Source: CBFHMJ01 sp965656875 (GTDB lineage: Bacteria > Pseudomonadota > Gammaproteobacteria > Enterobacterales > Alteromonadaceae). From it: a stretch of DNA of 64,000 nt. A program made the translations under genes and the position numbers. The first letter of the stretch is position 1. Every line of letters starts with the position of its first letter. Positions 53,555-62,900 of the stretch are shown here, piece by piece. Location of the stretch: the NCBI GenBank assembly GCA_965656875.1, contig CBFHMJ010000004.1, positions 1 to 64,000 on the forward strand, read 5' to 3'. The notes below the pieces were generated by a model. It did no database searches. It saw only the letters and a program-made list of their open reading frames with translations, and had not been told where the DNA came from.

Positions 53555-55432
53555 GTGTTTTACTACTGGGCGTTTGAGGCGCATTCCATTCAATCCTGGC
53601 TATTTGCTGGCGGTAAACTACGAGACACCGTTGCAGCGAGCCACTTTCTCGATCAACTCTCCGATGATTTGTTTAACCGTTTCACTCATCAATTTATCAA
53701 TCACTATCGAGACCAATTCACTGACACGTTTTTTGAAACGCTGTTTTCTGAAGGAAATACCATTGCTAAAGGCGGTGGCAAACGGATGTTTTATGTAGAA
53801 ACGTCCGAAACAAACGTGCATGACATGTTGCTTCAACTGGCCCAGAGCTGGAGTTTACTGGTTAATCAGTTAGCGCCGGATTTAACTTTTGGTGTGGTAG
53901 TTGATCAGGATGCTTCGTTTCAAATCGCGAAAGAAAAGGCAGAAGCTCAGCTAAAAATCGTTCGTCGTAATCCTCCAGCCCCCGCTATCAACGAAAACCC
54001 CTTTATTCGCCGCGCACCACGCACCGGACAAGCGGCCACGCAGTATATGCGTGGCTCAGCGGTTGTTGATATGCGTGAAAACGAAGGTGCGGAATGGGTT
54101 GATACCGACATTAGCCGTAAACGCATATTCGGGCGGTTAATTAAAGAAGGCCAGGAAACATCGTCGGTTACACCATTAACCGACAAGTTCTTATCAAAAA
54201 AACGCCTTGAAGATGATGTTGAATGGTTATGGCCTGATAGCACGAATGCCAATGATGAAGACGGCACGGTGCCTTTTCCGTTTGCAAATAATGATAACTG
54301 GATTGGTGTGATTCACATTGATGGCAATCGGATGGGGAAAAAGTTTCAGGTTCTTGAAAAGCATCCGAACGCGTTGGCGGCATTCTCGTTGTTGGTCACA
54401 GAGCTGACAAAACAAGCCGCACAACACGCTATTGAAGAAGTCATCATTAAGGCAGCCAGCGCTGTAAAAAATGAGCCACAAAAGAAAATCTTACCCGCTC
54501 GGCCCCTGGTGCTGGGTGGTGATGATGTGACGATCCTAGTTCGGGCTGATTTGGCCTTTGACTTTGTGACAACCTTTATCCGTAAATTTGAGCAAGAGAG
54601 TCGGGAAGCGCTGAACAAGCCAATGTACGACGTTCTGGAAACCGACTGCTTAACAGCCAGTGCAGGCATCTGTTTTATCCGTGGTAATCAACCGTTCATC
54701 ATGGGTTATGAATTGGCGGAAGACTTGACGACACAGGCGAAAAATCACGCTGCTGAGTTGTGTCAACTAGAAAAAGAAAACAAAGAAAACAAAGAAAACA
54801 AAGAAAACAAAGAAAACAAAGAAAACAAAGAAAACAAAGAAGACAAAGAAGACAAAGAAATAACCTATGTGCCCGGTTGTCTGGCATTTCATCGGGTAAC
54901 GTCAGGCATCGCCGCCGATGCAAAGCAGGCGATGAAAGAAAAATCTTGTTATCACGGCGCTGACCACTGGCAACACAGCCTGGGCGTCTATCAGGTCAGC
55001 ACCAGTCATCCTCTCACCCCGAAAGGATTACCACGCTGGGAGCAATTAACCACCTGCGTACAAGTGATTAATCAACTGTCTCGTCATGGGTTAAGCAGCG
55101 GTAAAGTATTGCAATTGCTCGGTTATTTGATGACCGACTTACCACAGGCCCGCATTGCCTGGCAGCGTATCGAGCAACGTTTAACAAAGCAACGGCTTGA
55201 TACGCTAACGGATGCATTAAATGATTTGATACGTAGCTTTTTCATTGTTGAATCACCAGACATGATTATCAAACCTTCTGCTGGCGAGTTTATTTTTTCA
55301 CGGCAATTTGACTTGAAAAACGAGCAAACCACTCAGATTTCTCCGCTTCATGATATTTGCACCTTACTTCGGTTTGATGCTGCAACGACATTAGAAACCC
55401 GTCAGGCTCAGGGAGGAAACCGCCATGCATGA
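53555..55432 (+). CDS. cas10: Cas10 of a type III-D-like complex, HD-less, GGDD intact
   Basis: 625 residues from GTG 53555. It opens directly with WAFEAHSIQSWLFAGGKLRD...ASHFLDQL, the start of the first Cas10 palm domain, so the usual N-terminal HD nuclease is missing. The second palm carries IGVIHIDGNRMGKKF and LGGDDVTILV with G321-G322-D323-D324, the cyclase motif that makes cyclic oligoadenylate. A Lys/Glu/Asn 9-nt repeat tract (~residues 406-435) sits in a loop after it. It is the large subunit and probable signal generator. The 3' end overlaps the Cas7 gene by 8 bp. Confidence 0.88.
   Translation: MFYYWAFEAHSIQSWLFAGGKLRDTVAASHFLDQLSDDLFNRFTHQFINHYRDQFTDTFFETLFSEGNTIAKGGGKRMFYVETSETNVHDMLLQLAQSWSLLVNQLAPDLTFGVVVDQDASFQIAKEKAEAQLKIVRRNPPAPAINENPFIRRAPRTGQAATQYMRGSAVVDMRENEGAEWVDTDISRKRIFGRLIKEGQETSSVTPLTDKFLSKKRLEDDVEWLWPDSTNANDEDGTVPFPFANNDNWIGVIHIDGNRMGKKFQVLEKHPNALAAFSLLVTELTKQAAQHAIEEVIIKAASAVKNEPQKKILPARPLVLGGDDVTILVRADLAFDFVTTFIRKFEQESREALNKPMYDVLETDCLTASAGICFIRGNQPFIMGYELAEDLTTQAKNHAAELCQLEKENKENKENKENKENKENKENKEDKEDKEITYVPGCLAFHRVTSGIAADAKQAMKEKSCYHGADHWQHSLGVYQVSTSHPLTPKGLPRWEQLTTCVQVINQLSRHGLSSGKVLQLLGYLMTDLPQARIAWQRIEQRLTKQRLDTLTDALNDLIRSFFIVESPDMIIKPSAGEFIFSRQFDLKNEQTTQISPLHDICTLLRFDAATTLETRQAQGGNRHA
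54772..54858 (+). repeat. 9-nt tandem repeat inside cas10
   Basis: GAAAACAAA is repeated seven times, followed by two GAAGACAAA units. It encodes a Lys-Glu-Asn/Asp run in the cas10 product. The unit is a multiple of three, so copy changes alter loop length without frameshift. Confidence 0.95.
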
Positions 55433-56132
55433 TCACGCACTAACGATTGATTTTCATCATTTTTGGTCAGCCGGTTCCGGTAATGCGGTTACTCAGGCTG
55501 TCTCCAGCCATCAGGCCAGTGCGATTGAAACGGATGCATTCAATTTACCGACCTTACCCGGACGAGCCGTAAAAGGATTGCTGCGTGATGCCGTCAGAAT
55601 GGCTGATGAACTGGGTTGGTATCAACAGCCTGATTTTGCAGCGGTTGCGGCCATCATGAACAGCATTCCTGATCACGACATCACACTGACTGAATTGCTT
55701 TTCGGGGCGGAAACTGTCATCGACCAAACCCCACGAGAATATGTCTTTGGTGGGTTGGTGCATGTCAGTAGCGGCTTGTTACCTGAACCGCTACGAAAAG
55801 CACTTAAAGACAGCAATAACACACCTTACGCCGCAATGTTACATCAGGAAATTCAAAGCACCCGGATTGATGAACAAACCGGCGCGGCTAAATTGGGCAG
55901 TTTACGCAGTAAAGTTGTCACTATTCCTCTGATCCTGTATGCCGAACTGAACCTGATAATGCCGCAACACGGTTTCCGTAATATCCAGGAAGTTCAGGAT
56001 CAGTTACTGCCTCATGCCGCCATGATAATCGCCCACGCACTGCCATTAATTGAACAGGCCGGTGCCGATAAAAATCGTGGTTTTGGTCAGGTGACATTTC
56101 AATTGACATCCCAGGGAGGCAGTGATGACTAA
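55425..56132 (+). CDS. cas7: Cas7/Csm3-like RAMP backbone subunit
   Basis: 235 residues. RAMP marks: FNLPTLPGRAVKGLLRDAV (the P-G-x-x-x-K-G loop), a mid-protein REYVFGGLVHVSSGLL strand, and a C-terminal GADKNRGFGQVTFQL glycine-rich strand. In Csm3-type Cas7 the aspartate a few residues before the PG loop cuts target RNA; here ETDAFN (D about residue 38) is in that place. It coats the crRNA in the complex. Overlaps cas10 by 8 bp and the csx10-like gene by 8 bp. Confidence 0.85.
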   Translation: MHDHALTIDFHHFWSAGSGNAVTQAVSSHQASAIETDAFNLPTLPGRAVKGLLRDAVRMADELGWYQQPDFAAVAAIMNSIPDHDITLTELLFGAETVIDQTPREYVFGGLVHVSSGLLPEPLRKALKDSNNTPYAAMLHQEIQSTRIDEQTGAAKLGSLRSKVVTIPLILYAELNLIMPQHGFRNIQEVQDQLLPHAAMIIAHALPLIEQAGADKNRGFGQVTFQLTSQGGSDD

Positions 56133-57720
56133 ACGCTTACATTACACACTGACATTGATTGATGATGTGATCGTCAGTGCCAACAATGCCACCGTCGGCG
56201 GCTACAAAACAGAACACTATATTCGGGGTTATCTGATGCTGGGTATCACAGCCAGCAAACTCTATCAGTCGTTGGGCGCAATGGCCGGAACGGTTTTTCA
56301 CGCTGGAAAAGTCCGGTTTACCAATGCGCTGCCTCAGTCTGACACGAAGATCACACTGCCTACGCCCGGGCATCTTCAAAGAGATAAAGATGACAAGAAA
56401 AACTTATATGACATGTTTTATGAAGAGGCTCGTGAAAAAGACGAAAAAGACGAAAAAGACAAAAACCTCAAAAGCATTAAAAAACCATTTATCACCTTTA
56501 TCGATGACTCAGTTAACAACAAGATAGAACTATTCAATCCCAGTACCAGCCAACAACTAAAAACCGCGATTGATCCTGAAACCCGTACCGCCGATAAAGG
56601 CCGACTGTTTAGCTATGAAGCATTACAAGCCGGACAGTGTTTTCGCGGTTCGATTGATATTGATGACGACGTGTTGGCCCACCAGCCCGATTTGATTGAG
56701 CAATTAAAATCCGCGTTGTCAGGCACCTTGCGTCTTGGGCGTTCACGTTCCGCCCAATATGGCCGGGTACACTGTGAGTTTGACGAAGCAACGAATACAT
56801 TAAATGGCACTGTCAACGATGACTCCATCACACTACTGGCGCTGAGCGATTTGGTGTTGCTGAATTCGCTGGGCAGACCAACAACATCGCCCTCATTAAA
56901 AGAACTCGGTATTCACTACCCGGGAGACGATGTTCAACTGGAATCAAAAAAGAGTGCCATCAGTCACGGGCAGTACAGCCCCTGGAATGGTGTGCGACGC
57001 CGTTTTGATCGGGCCAGAACCGTGATTAAACAAGGCTCTGTGTTGAGCTGGCCCATACCGGCGGGAGTGAAATCATCTGATTTGAACAATTTGCTGCAAC
57101 AGGTGCTGGATCAAGGTGTTGGGCTGTATCGTGAAAGCGGTCATGGTCAACTATGTCTGATGCCAGACTGCCTGATCGATAAAGATCAATATCCGTTATT
57201 CACTGGCGATGATGGTGATGATAAAAGTGATTTATTGACGCCAGAACAAGCACTGGAAAAACTGGCCGCTACCGGGCCATTCGGCCAGTGGTTAATTGCT
57301 CGACGCGACGATGCGCTGGGCAAAGACACAAACAGTAAGGCAACTGAGCAACTGGTGAAAGATATCGTCTCTCTTTACGCTAAGGGACACCGCTATCTTG
57401 GCAACAACTGGCAAGCCGTTAGTCAGTCATTTGGCCCCGGCAAGTCTCAGTGGGGCAGAATTATGGACATTGGCCGAGGTCACACGCAGGACACCACCAT
57501 AGAATCCATCATCAACAACAACGATCCGGCCTGGAACGGATTAGTTGACCCTGAAAACAATACAGAAAAAACCTTTGGCGAAGCCGTTACCGTATTACTG
57601 AAAGAAGGCAACGATGCCGTACTTCGCCAGGCCGCGAGACAACTGGCGGCGATGGCTGATCAGTTACAACACTATGACAAAGCGACGTATAACCGCGTAT
57701 TACAGGGAGGTCAGCGATGA
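56125..57720 (+). CDS. csx10: Csx10-like Cas5-type RAMP subunit
   Basis: 531 residues from ATG 56125 with GGAGG upstream. The diagnostic segment LSGTLRLGRSRSAQYGRVHCEF (split over ~195-215) matches the SR-x-x-x-Y-G motif of Csx10, the Cas5-type subunit specific to type III-D. The N-terminal half has VGGYKTEHYIRGYLMLGI. A KDEKDEKD loop is encoded by a 9-nt repeat. The C-terminal ~200 residues are helical and may supply the small-subunit role, since no separate Cas11 gene is seen. Coupled by ATGA to the next gene. Confidence 0.8.
   Translation: MTKRLHYTLTLIDDVIVSANNATVGGYKTEHYIRGYLMLGITASKLYQSLGAMAGTVFHAGKVRFTNALPQSDTKITLPTPGHLQRDKDDKKNLYDMFYEEAREKDEKDEKDKNLKSIKKPFITFIDDSVNNKIELFNPSTSQQLKTAIDPETRTADKGRLFSYEALQAGQCFRGSIDIDDDVLAHQPDLIEQLKSALSGTLRLGRSRSAQYGRVHCEFDEATNTLNGTVNDDSITLLALSDLVLLNSLGRPTTSPSLKELGIHYPGDDVQLESKKSAISHGQYSPWNGVRRRFDRARTVIKQGSVLSWPIPAGVKSSDLNNLLQQVLDQGVGLYRESGHGQLCLMPDCLIDKDQYPLFTGDDGDDKSDLLTPEQALEKLAATGPFGQWLIARRDDALGKDTNSKATEQLVKDIVSLYAKGHRYLGNNWQAVSQSFGPGKSQWGRIMDIGRGHTQDTTIESIINNNDPAWNGLVDPENNTEKTFGEAVTVLLKEGNDAVLRQAARQLAAMADQLQHYDKATYNRVLQGGQR
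56434..56460 (+). repeat. 9-nt tandem repeat inside the csx10-like gene
   Basis: GAAAAAGAC is repeated three times and encodes EKD-EKD-EKD. It is similar in length and composition to the tract in cas10. Confidence 0.9.
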
Positions 57721-59390
57721 GCGAGACACAATCACCCACCGGACCACTGGCATTTCGGTATAAAGCTCGAATCAAGATTGAAGCCCGTACACCGCTTTGT
57801 GTCGCTAATGGCCGCGAGAATCAGGGATTTGATAACGATCTGATGCGCGATGCTAACGGTTTACCGACGATTCCGGCTACTGCGATTATTGGCCTGATGC
57901 GTCACCTGAGCCTGACAGAATACGGTGAGGATTTTACGGAACAGGCTTTCGGTTATGAAAAAGAAACATGTCGCCAGACTTCCAGAATAAAAGCCACGTT
58001 CGCCAGTGTACTGAACAGTCAGGGTGCCGTATTTGACGGGTTGGATGTTGAGAACCGTCTCGCTGATGATCCCATTCTGCAACAACTGCGAGAAGCGCAA
58101 CCAGTAAAACGGGACCGGGTACGCATTAACAGCCGTGGCGTTGCTGCCGACGAAGGTAAATTTGATCAGGTGATGGTGCCAGCAGGCACGCGATTTATGT
58201 TTGAACTGGCGTACACCACCGTCAATGCTGATGACGACACCTGGTTTAAATTACTCACGCTGATTCATCATCCCGCGTTTCGTCCGGGTGGACATACCCG
58301 AACCGGCCTGGGCGCACTCACGATTCTCTCGTCTGATTACGTTCGATTCGACTTAACCGATCCGCAACAAGCTCAGGCTTACCGACAATGGCCACATCAG
58401 CTTAGTCAGCCGGTAACGGAAACCCTGGCCTGGACGCCTGATGACGACACCCTGAATGAGCTGTCCTTCAGTACGATCACCTTATCAGTGCAGGCCGACG
58501 ATGCCATGCGTATCGGACAGGGCCGCCGGGGCTTTAAATCCCTGCAAAAATTTGATCGCCAGGCGACCGCCGAGAACAGTCAAGGCCGGGAGAAACAACA
58601 AACTCACTACAAACACGAAGTCGCTCGTGGTTTGTGTCAGAGTGAACCAACGATTCACTGGCACAAGTCGGCGCAGGGCGAAGAGACCGGACAACTCAAC
58701 GAAGAAACCGATCAGTTTGTGCTACCAGGCAGCGCCATTAAAGGCCCGCTGGCTCATCGCATGGATTATTACGCACGTTGTCTGCATCAGGCATTTGTTC
58801 AGGCGCCGGATGATTTGTCCGGCCCGCAATCATTGAATCAGCTACCAGAAGTAACATCCACCATGCTGGAACAGGAAGCGTCACAACGACACGATGCTGT
58901 TAACCAGCTACTCGGGCGGGTGCTGCCAGCCAACACACCAACAAGTAGCCACAGGATTGACGATGCAGATCAAGACGCCAGTCAGGATTCTGCGCGAGCA
59001 GGCCTGGTTTACATCGACGATTGCTATTTACCGATTCCAACAGTGAGCGGCGGCACGACGACAACCATTCGCCACCATAACAGCATCGACCGTTTTACGG
59101 GCGGCACCCGTGACGGTGTGTTGTTCAATGAAGAACTACTGTGGAAACCCGGGTTTACCGTCTCATTGATCGTCAATACTGAACGGTATAACGCACTGGA
59201 CGACACCACCCGGCAAGCGTTTGAACTGGCGTTACAAGACTTCATTTCAGGTGATCTGCCACTGGGCGCAGGCACCAGCAAAGGCTTTGGTGCGGTGAGT
59301 GGCGAACTGACATTCTGTCCGCGATTACACCGGGCATTATCCGAACAATCCAATAACAACGACCTTGCTGTACAGGGAGAGACACGATGA
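57717..59390 (+). CDS. Fused tandem Cas7-type RAMP protein (Cas7-2x)
   Basis: 557 residues with two RAMP domains. Domain 1 (~15-230): DANGLPTIPATAIIGLMRHL with a preceding D-N-D-L-M-R-D candidate cleavage site, ending GGHTRTGLGALTIL. Domain 2 (~255-545): QFVLPGSAIKGPLAHRMDYYAR, ending LPLGAGTSKGFGAVSGEL. Two Cas7 units in one chain is the arrangement of the Cas7-2x subunit of type III-D (III-Dv) complexes, where both target cleavage sites may be used. ATGA overlaps at both ends show tight coupling. Confidence 0.82.
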   Translation: MSETQSPTGPLAFRYKARIKIEARTPLCVANGRENQGFDNDLMRDANGLPTIPATAIIGLMRHLSLTEYGEDFTEQAFGYEKETCRQTSRIKATFASVLNSQGAVFDGLDVENRLADDPILQQLREAQPVKRDRVRINSRGVAADEGKFDQVMVPAGTRFMFELAYTTVNADDDTWFKLLTLIHHPAFRPGGHTRTGLGALTILSSDYVRFDLTDPQQAQAYRQWPHQLSQPVTETLAWTPDDDTLNELSFSTITLSVQADDAMRIGQGRRGFKSLQKFDRQATAENSQGREKQQTHYKHEVARGLCQSEPTIHWHKSAQGEETGQLNEETDQFVLPGSAIKGPLAHRMDYYARCLHQAFVQAPDDLSGPQSLNQLPEVTSTMLEQEASQRHDAVNQLLGRVLPANTPTSSHRIDDADQDASQDSARAGLVYIDDCYLPIPTVSGGTTTTIRHHNSIDRFTGGTRDGVLFNEELLWKPGFTVSLIVNTERYNALDDTTRQAFELALQDFISGDLPLGAGTSKGFGAVSGELTFCPRLHRALSEQSNNNDLAVQGETR

Positions 59391-59971
59391 GCGAATTATC
59401 CCCATTGAACATGCAACAACTGGCTGAACACTGGCAATCGGTCAGCGCGGCTGAACCCTTTAATCAACTGAATTTACCCTCATTGGAAGAAACCGCTGTG
59501 TATCAGGCCGTTGCGACCATTGAAAACCCGGCAGCAATGAAAAAATGCCTGACTGCGTTGGATGGTGCAGTTGGTTGGCTAACGTTGTACAACGAACACT
59601 GGTTATTGCCGCGCAAGCAAGCGATTCATGAATCAGACATGTTGCAGCTGATCGAAGGAGAACTTGCGACGCCAGATGGCACCCTGGTGATCAATTCGGT
59701 GCCGCAAGGCTGGGTGATTAATATCAGCGCCGAACAACCGCTCGACTCCTTGCTGAACCTGTTGACCGGAGCTGAGGAATCAATATCAATAGCCGAGAAA
59801 CGAGAGCAACAGGATTATCTGGTGTGTGAACGTACGTTTATCAGCACTGAAGCGAGCCAGCCCGTTCATCATTATCGCGAGTATTTCGGCATTCGGACGT
59901 TGAATCCGGCGCAATGTATTCCGTTGTTTTCACGTTTTATCGGGTTTAGTACCGCACAGGGAGGGCAATAA
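59387..59971 (+). CDS. Csx19-like small protein of the type III-D operon
   Basis: 194 residues, soluble, with a mixed alpha/beta pattern and no RAMP glycine loop. Its position between tandem Cas7 and TIGR03986-like Cas7 and its length fit Csx19 (TIGR03984), an III-D-specific subunit. The central LVINSVPQGWVINISAEQPLD and the EYFGIRTLNPAQCIPLFSRFIGF end would be consistent, but I cannot confirm the family by motif. A small-subunit role is the alternative. Confidence 0.5.
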   Translation: MSELSPLNMQQLAEHWQSVSAAEPFNQLNLPSLEETAVYQAVATIENPAAMKKCLTALDGAVGWLTLYNEHWLLPRKQAIHESDMLQLIEGELATPDGTLVINSVPQGWVINISAEQPLDSLLNLLTGAEESISIAEKREQQDYLVCERTFISTEASQPVHHYREYFGIRTLNPAQCIPLFSRFIGFSTAQGGQ

Positions 59972-59973
59972 TT

Positions 59974-62900
59974 ATGGCTATTTCCGCACCGTATCACTTT
60001 GTTCCACTGTCTAACTGGATCTTTGCGCCGACATGGGGGCCGTGGGTCAATCAGGACCAACCGTTTCAGGATGGCCTGAATGGTGAGATACAGCTCACGT
60101 TAACCAATAAAACCCCCTTGTTGATTGGCGAGCGTGGCGAGGTTAAAGAAGGCGAGCCAACACAGGTTCATTTTTTAACAAACCCGGACGGCACCTATAT
60201 CATTCCCGGCTCCACCATTAAAGGCATGCTCAGAAATGTGCTGGAAATCGCCAGCTTTTCCAAAATGAAGCTGGTGGACGATAAAGCGTTTTCTTTTCGT
60301 GATCTGGCCTCGAAAGCCTATCGAAATCAGATTGGTACTAATACCAAAGCCGGATTTTTGAATTTTATCGATGGCCGCTGGGAACTCACGCCGTGTGAGT
60401 TTTTACCGATTCACTACAAAGATATAGATGAGGAACTTAACACCAGGTTTAACGACAAAGCCGGGGAGCTTTCTGCTCAGGATAAATATCGACAGATCAA
60501 CCTGAAGGATAATACTTTTAGTGCGAATACTTACTTTAAAGACAATCCTCAGGGTAAAGGTAAAAACGCCACACCAACCCGAATGGCTCGTTTAACCAGT
60601 AATGAAAATGCTGAAATTAACGATGCTCACCTGGTCTTTACCGGGCCGATGTCGCAGGGTAAAAACATCGTTAAAAAGAAAGATTATCTCTTCTACTTTG
60701 AACAGGATAGGGACCGCTCTGCGACCATTCCTGTCCCGGCGGAAGTCTGGCAAGCCTTTGTTGCAGCGCATGGTGGTCAGGCGGGTAATAATCATCAGAA
60801 ACAACAAACCGACCTAATTACGTACCTGCAAAAAAATCCCTCTAAGCACGGTATTCCGGTGTTCTGGTTACCGCCAAAAGGCGGCGGCCAGCAAGTTCGC
60901 GTGTTGGGGTTAGCGAAGATGATGAAGTTGCCTTACGCCAATACCGTACATAACACCATTAACTATCAGAATCAGGCCCACACCTTGCAGCAGTTAAGCC
61001 CGGATCTCACCGAATGCCTGTTCGGGCGAGTGGAGGACGAAGGCGAACTCAACCTGAAAGGCCGGGTTCAGTGTACGGATCTGAACGGTGTGCCGAAGAC
61101 AGTCATTATTGATAAAACTTTACCGCCAGTGATTGGCGGTCAGCCTCGCGCCAGTTTTTTCCCGGCATACCTGACACAGCCAAATACTGATAGTGAAGAC
61201 CATATAAAACCTGGGCTGGATTACACCACCTGGGATGATGATAACGCTCGAATTCGTGGCTGGAAACGCTATCCGAACACCGATAACTGGCAAGCGCAAT
61301 TCGACATTAATCATGATGTTCAGGCAAACGTTGAAAACCTGCGCCACAAAGACCGAACGGCGATGCAGAACAAACTGTTCCCCGCCAAACCTGGTGCGTT
61401 ATTTACCGGCAAAATACGATTTCACAACCTGAAACCGCAGGAGCTGGGTGCGTTATTGTGGGCCGTCACATTTGGTTTAAATAAAGACTGCTTCCATAAA
61501 GTGGGCTTGGGTAAACCGATGGGATTTGGTCAGGTGCAATGCCAGATCGACGGCATTAATGCCAGCCAGAACAGCCAGATTTTACAAGGAAAGCAGCCTG
61601 TAAACGATGAGCAGATCAGCCAGTGGGTCGCTCAGTTCGAAACTATGATGAACCAGCATTATCAGACATACAGTGACGAGCAGCACTGGCAAGACAGCCC
61701 ACAACTGAAGCACTTGCTGGCGATGGCCATGCCGCAACCCCATCCATCATCAGACTCGTCATCAGGCAATGAGAACGCAGCCAGCTTTAACCCGAACTAT
61801 ATTGGCCTGAAAGCTCACGCGGAGAACAAAAGTGACGGTGCAAGAAAACAAGGAAAGAATGCCCTGCCATCATTTATCGGCCTCGACACCACACCGCCAC
61901 CCGGACTACAGCAACCTGTTCCACTGCCCGTACAGAGCAATACCCTGGAAGCGATGCGCAACGACATCATCCGGATACAGAATCAGCGTGTCGAACGCTT
62001 AATTGAGAAAGAAAAAGCAGAACAGGCTGAAAGAGACAAGGAAGCTCGATACCAGTCATTAACTGAAAACGGCAAGGCCGTAGCCGACCTGGAAGCCATG
62101 ATTGAAAGCGGTAAGGATAATAGCCAGATCACGCCTAAACTCGCCGGATTAATCCAACAAGCGATATCAACGTCCTGGCCTGTGGCGGACGCTAAATACC
62201 TGCGTAGCCTGATTGATAAAACGGATTACCTGAAAATTAAGAATAAGGATAAGAAAAAGCAGCGTCGGGCAGCGGTGGGTGAGTTGGATAAGTTGGCTGC
62301 TGCTGATGAGGAACCTGACCCCGCAGCGCAGCTTCAGTACTACACGCCGAATCAACAATATGTATTGCTGTTACTGACAAAAATTGATCAGGAGGGATTT
62401 ACCTCAGAGCACCAGCAAAAGCTGGAGCAATTGATCAGCCAGGCCGAGCAGCAACGCTGGCCATTGAGTGATTTGACGACGCTTAAATTAATAACGGATA
62501 ACTCGTGGACCCTGGCGGGTTTCCGACGTGTTAAACACGAGCAACAACGAATTGATCTATTAAAACTGATGGGCCAACAAACCCGTGAAAAGCTTGAAGT
62601 CATGATAAACATGGTGAACGGGCCATCAGCAACCCAATCTGAAGAGGTTATTTTGCGCATGTCTGACTGGTCTTTGGAAACCATGATGTCTGAGTTACAT
62701 CAGGATATTTTGTTTCAACTGGAGAGTAGCCGTCGAGCCTTTGCCCGGTCGCAAACCAAAGGTGATGCCACGGAGAATGTCTGGCGAGACCTATTTAATA
62801 CTTATCTGCCAAAACGTTATCAGGCTTTAAAAGCGGTAGTGATTGATAGTAAGAACCAAACGAGTGATGAGATTGATATTGTAATTATTGATCGGCAGTA

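Noticed and set aside
53553..53798. Alternative frame starting two bases before the cas10 start
   Set aside because: It lacks Cas10 motifs and ends early, while the 53555 frame runs through both palm domains.
54772..54858. Short tandem repeat considered as a CRISPR-like array
   Set aside because: The 9-nt unit has no spacers and lies in frame within cas10.
54699..54923. Cys/Leu/Phe repeat frame opposite cas10
   Set aside because: It is the antisense reading of the 9-nt tandem repeat.
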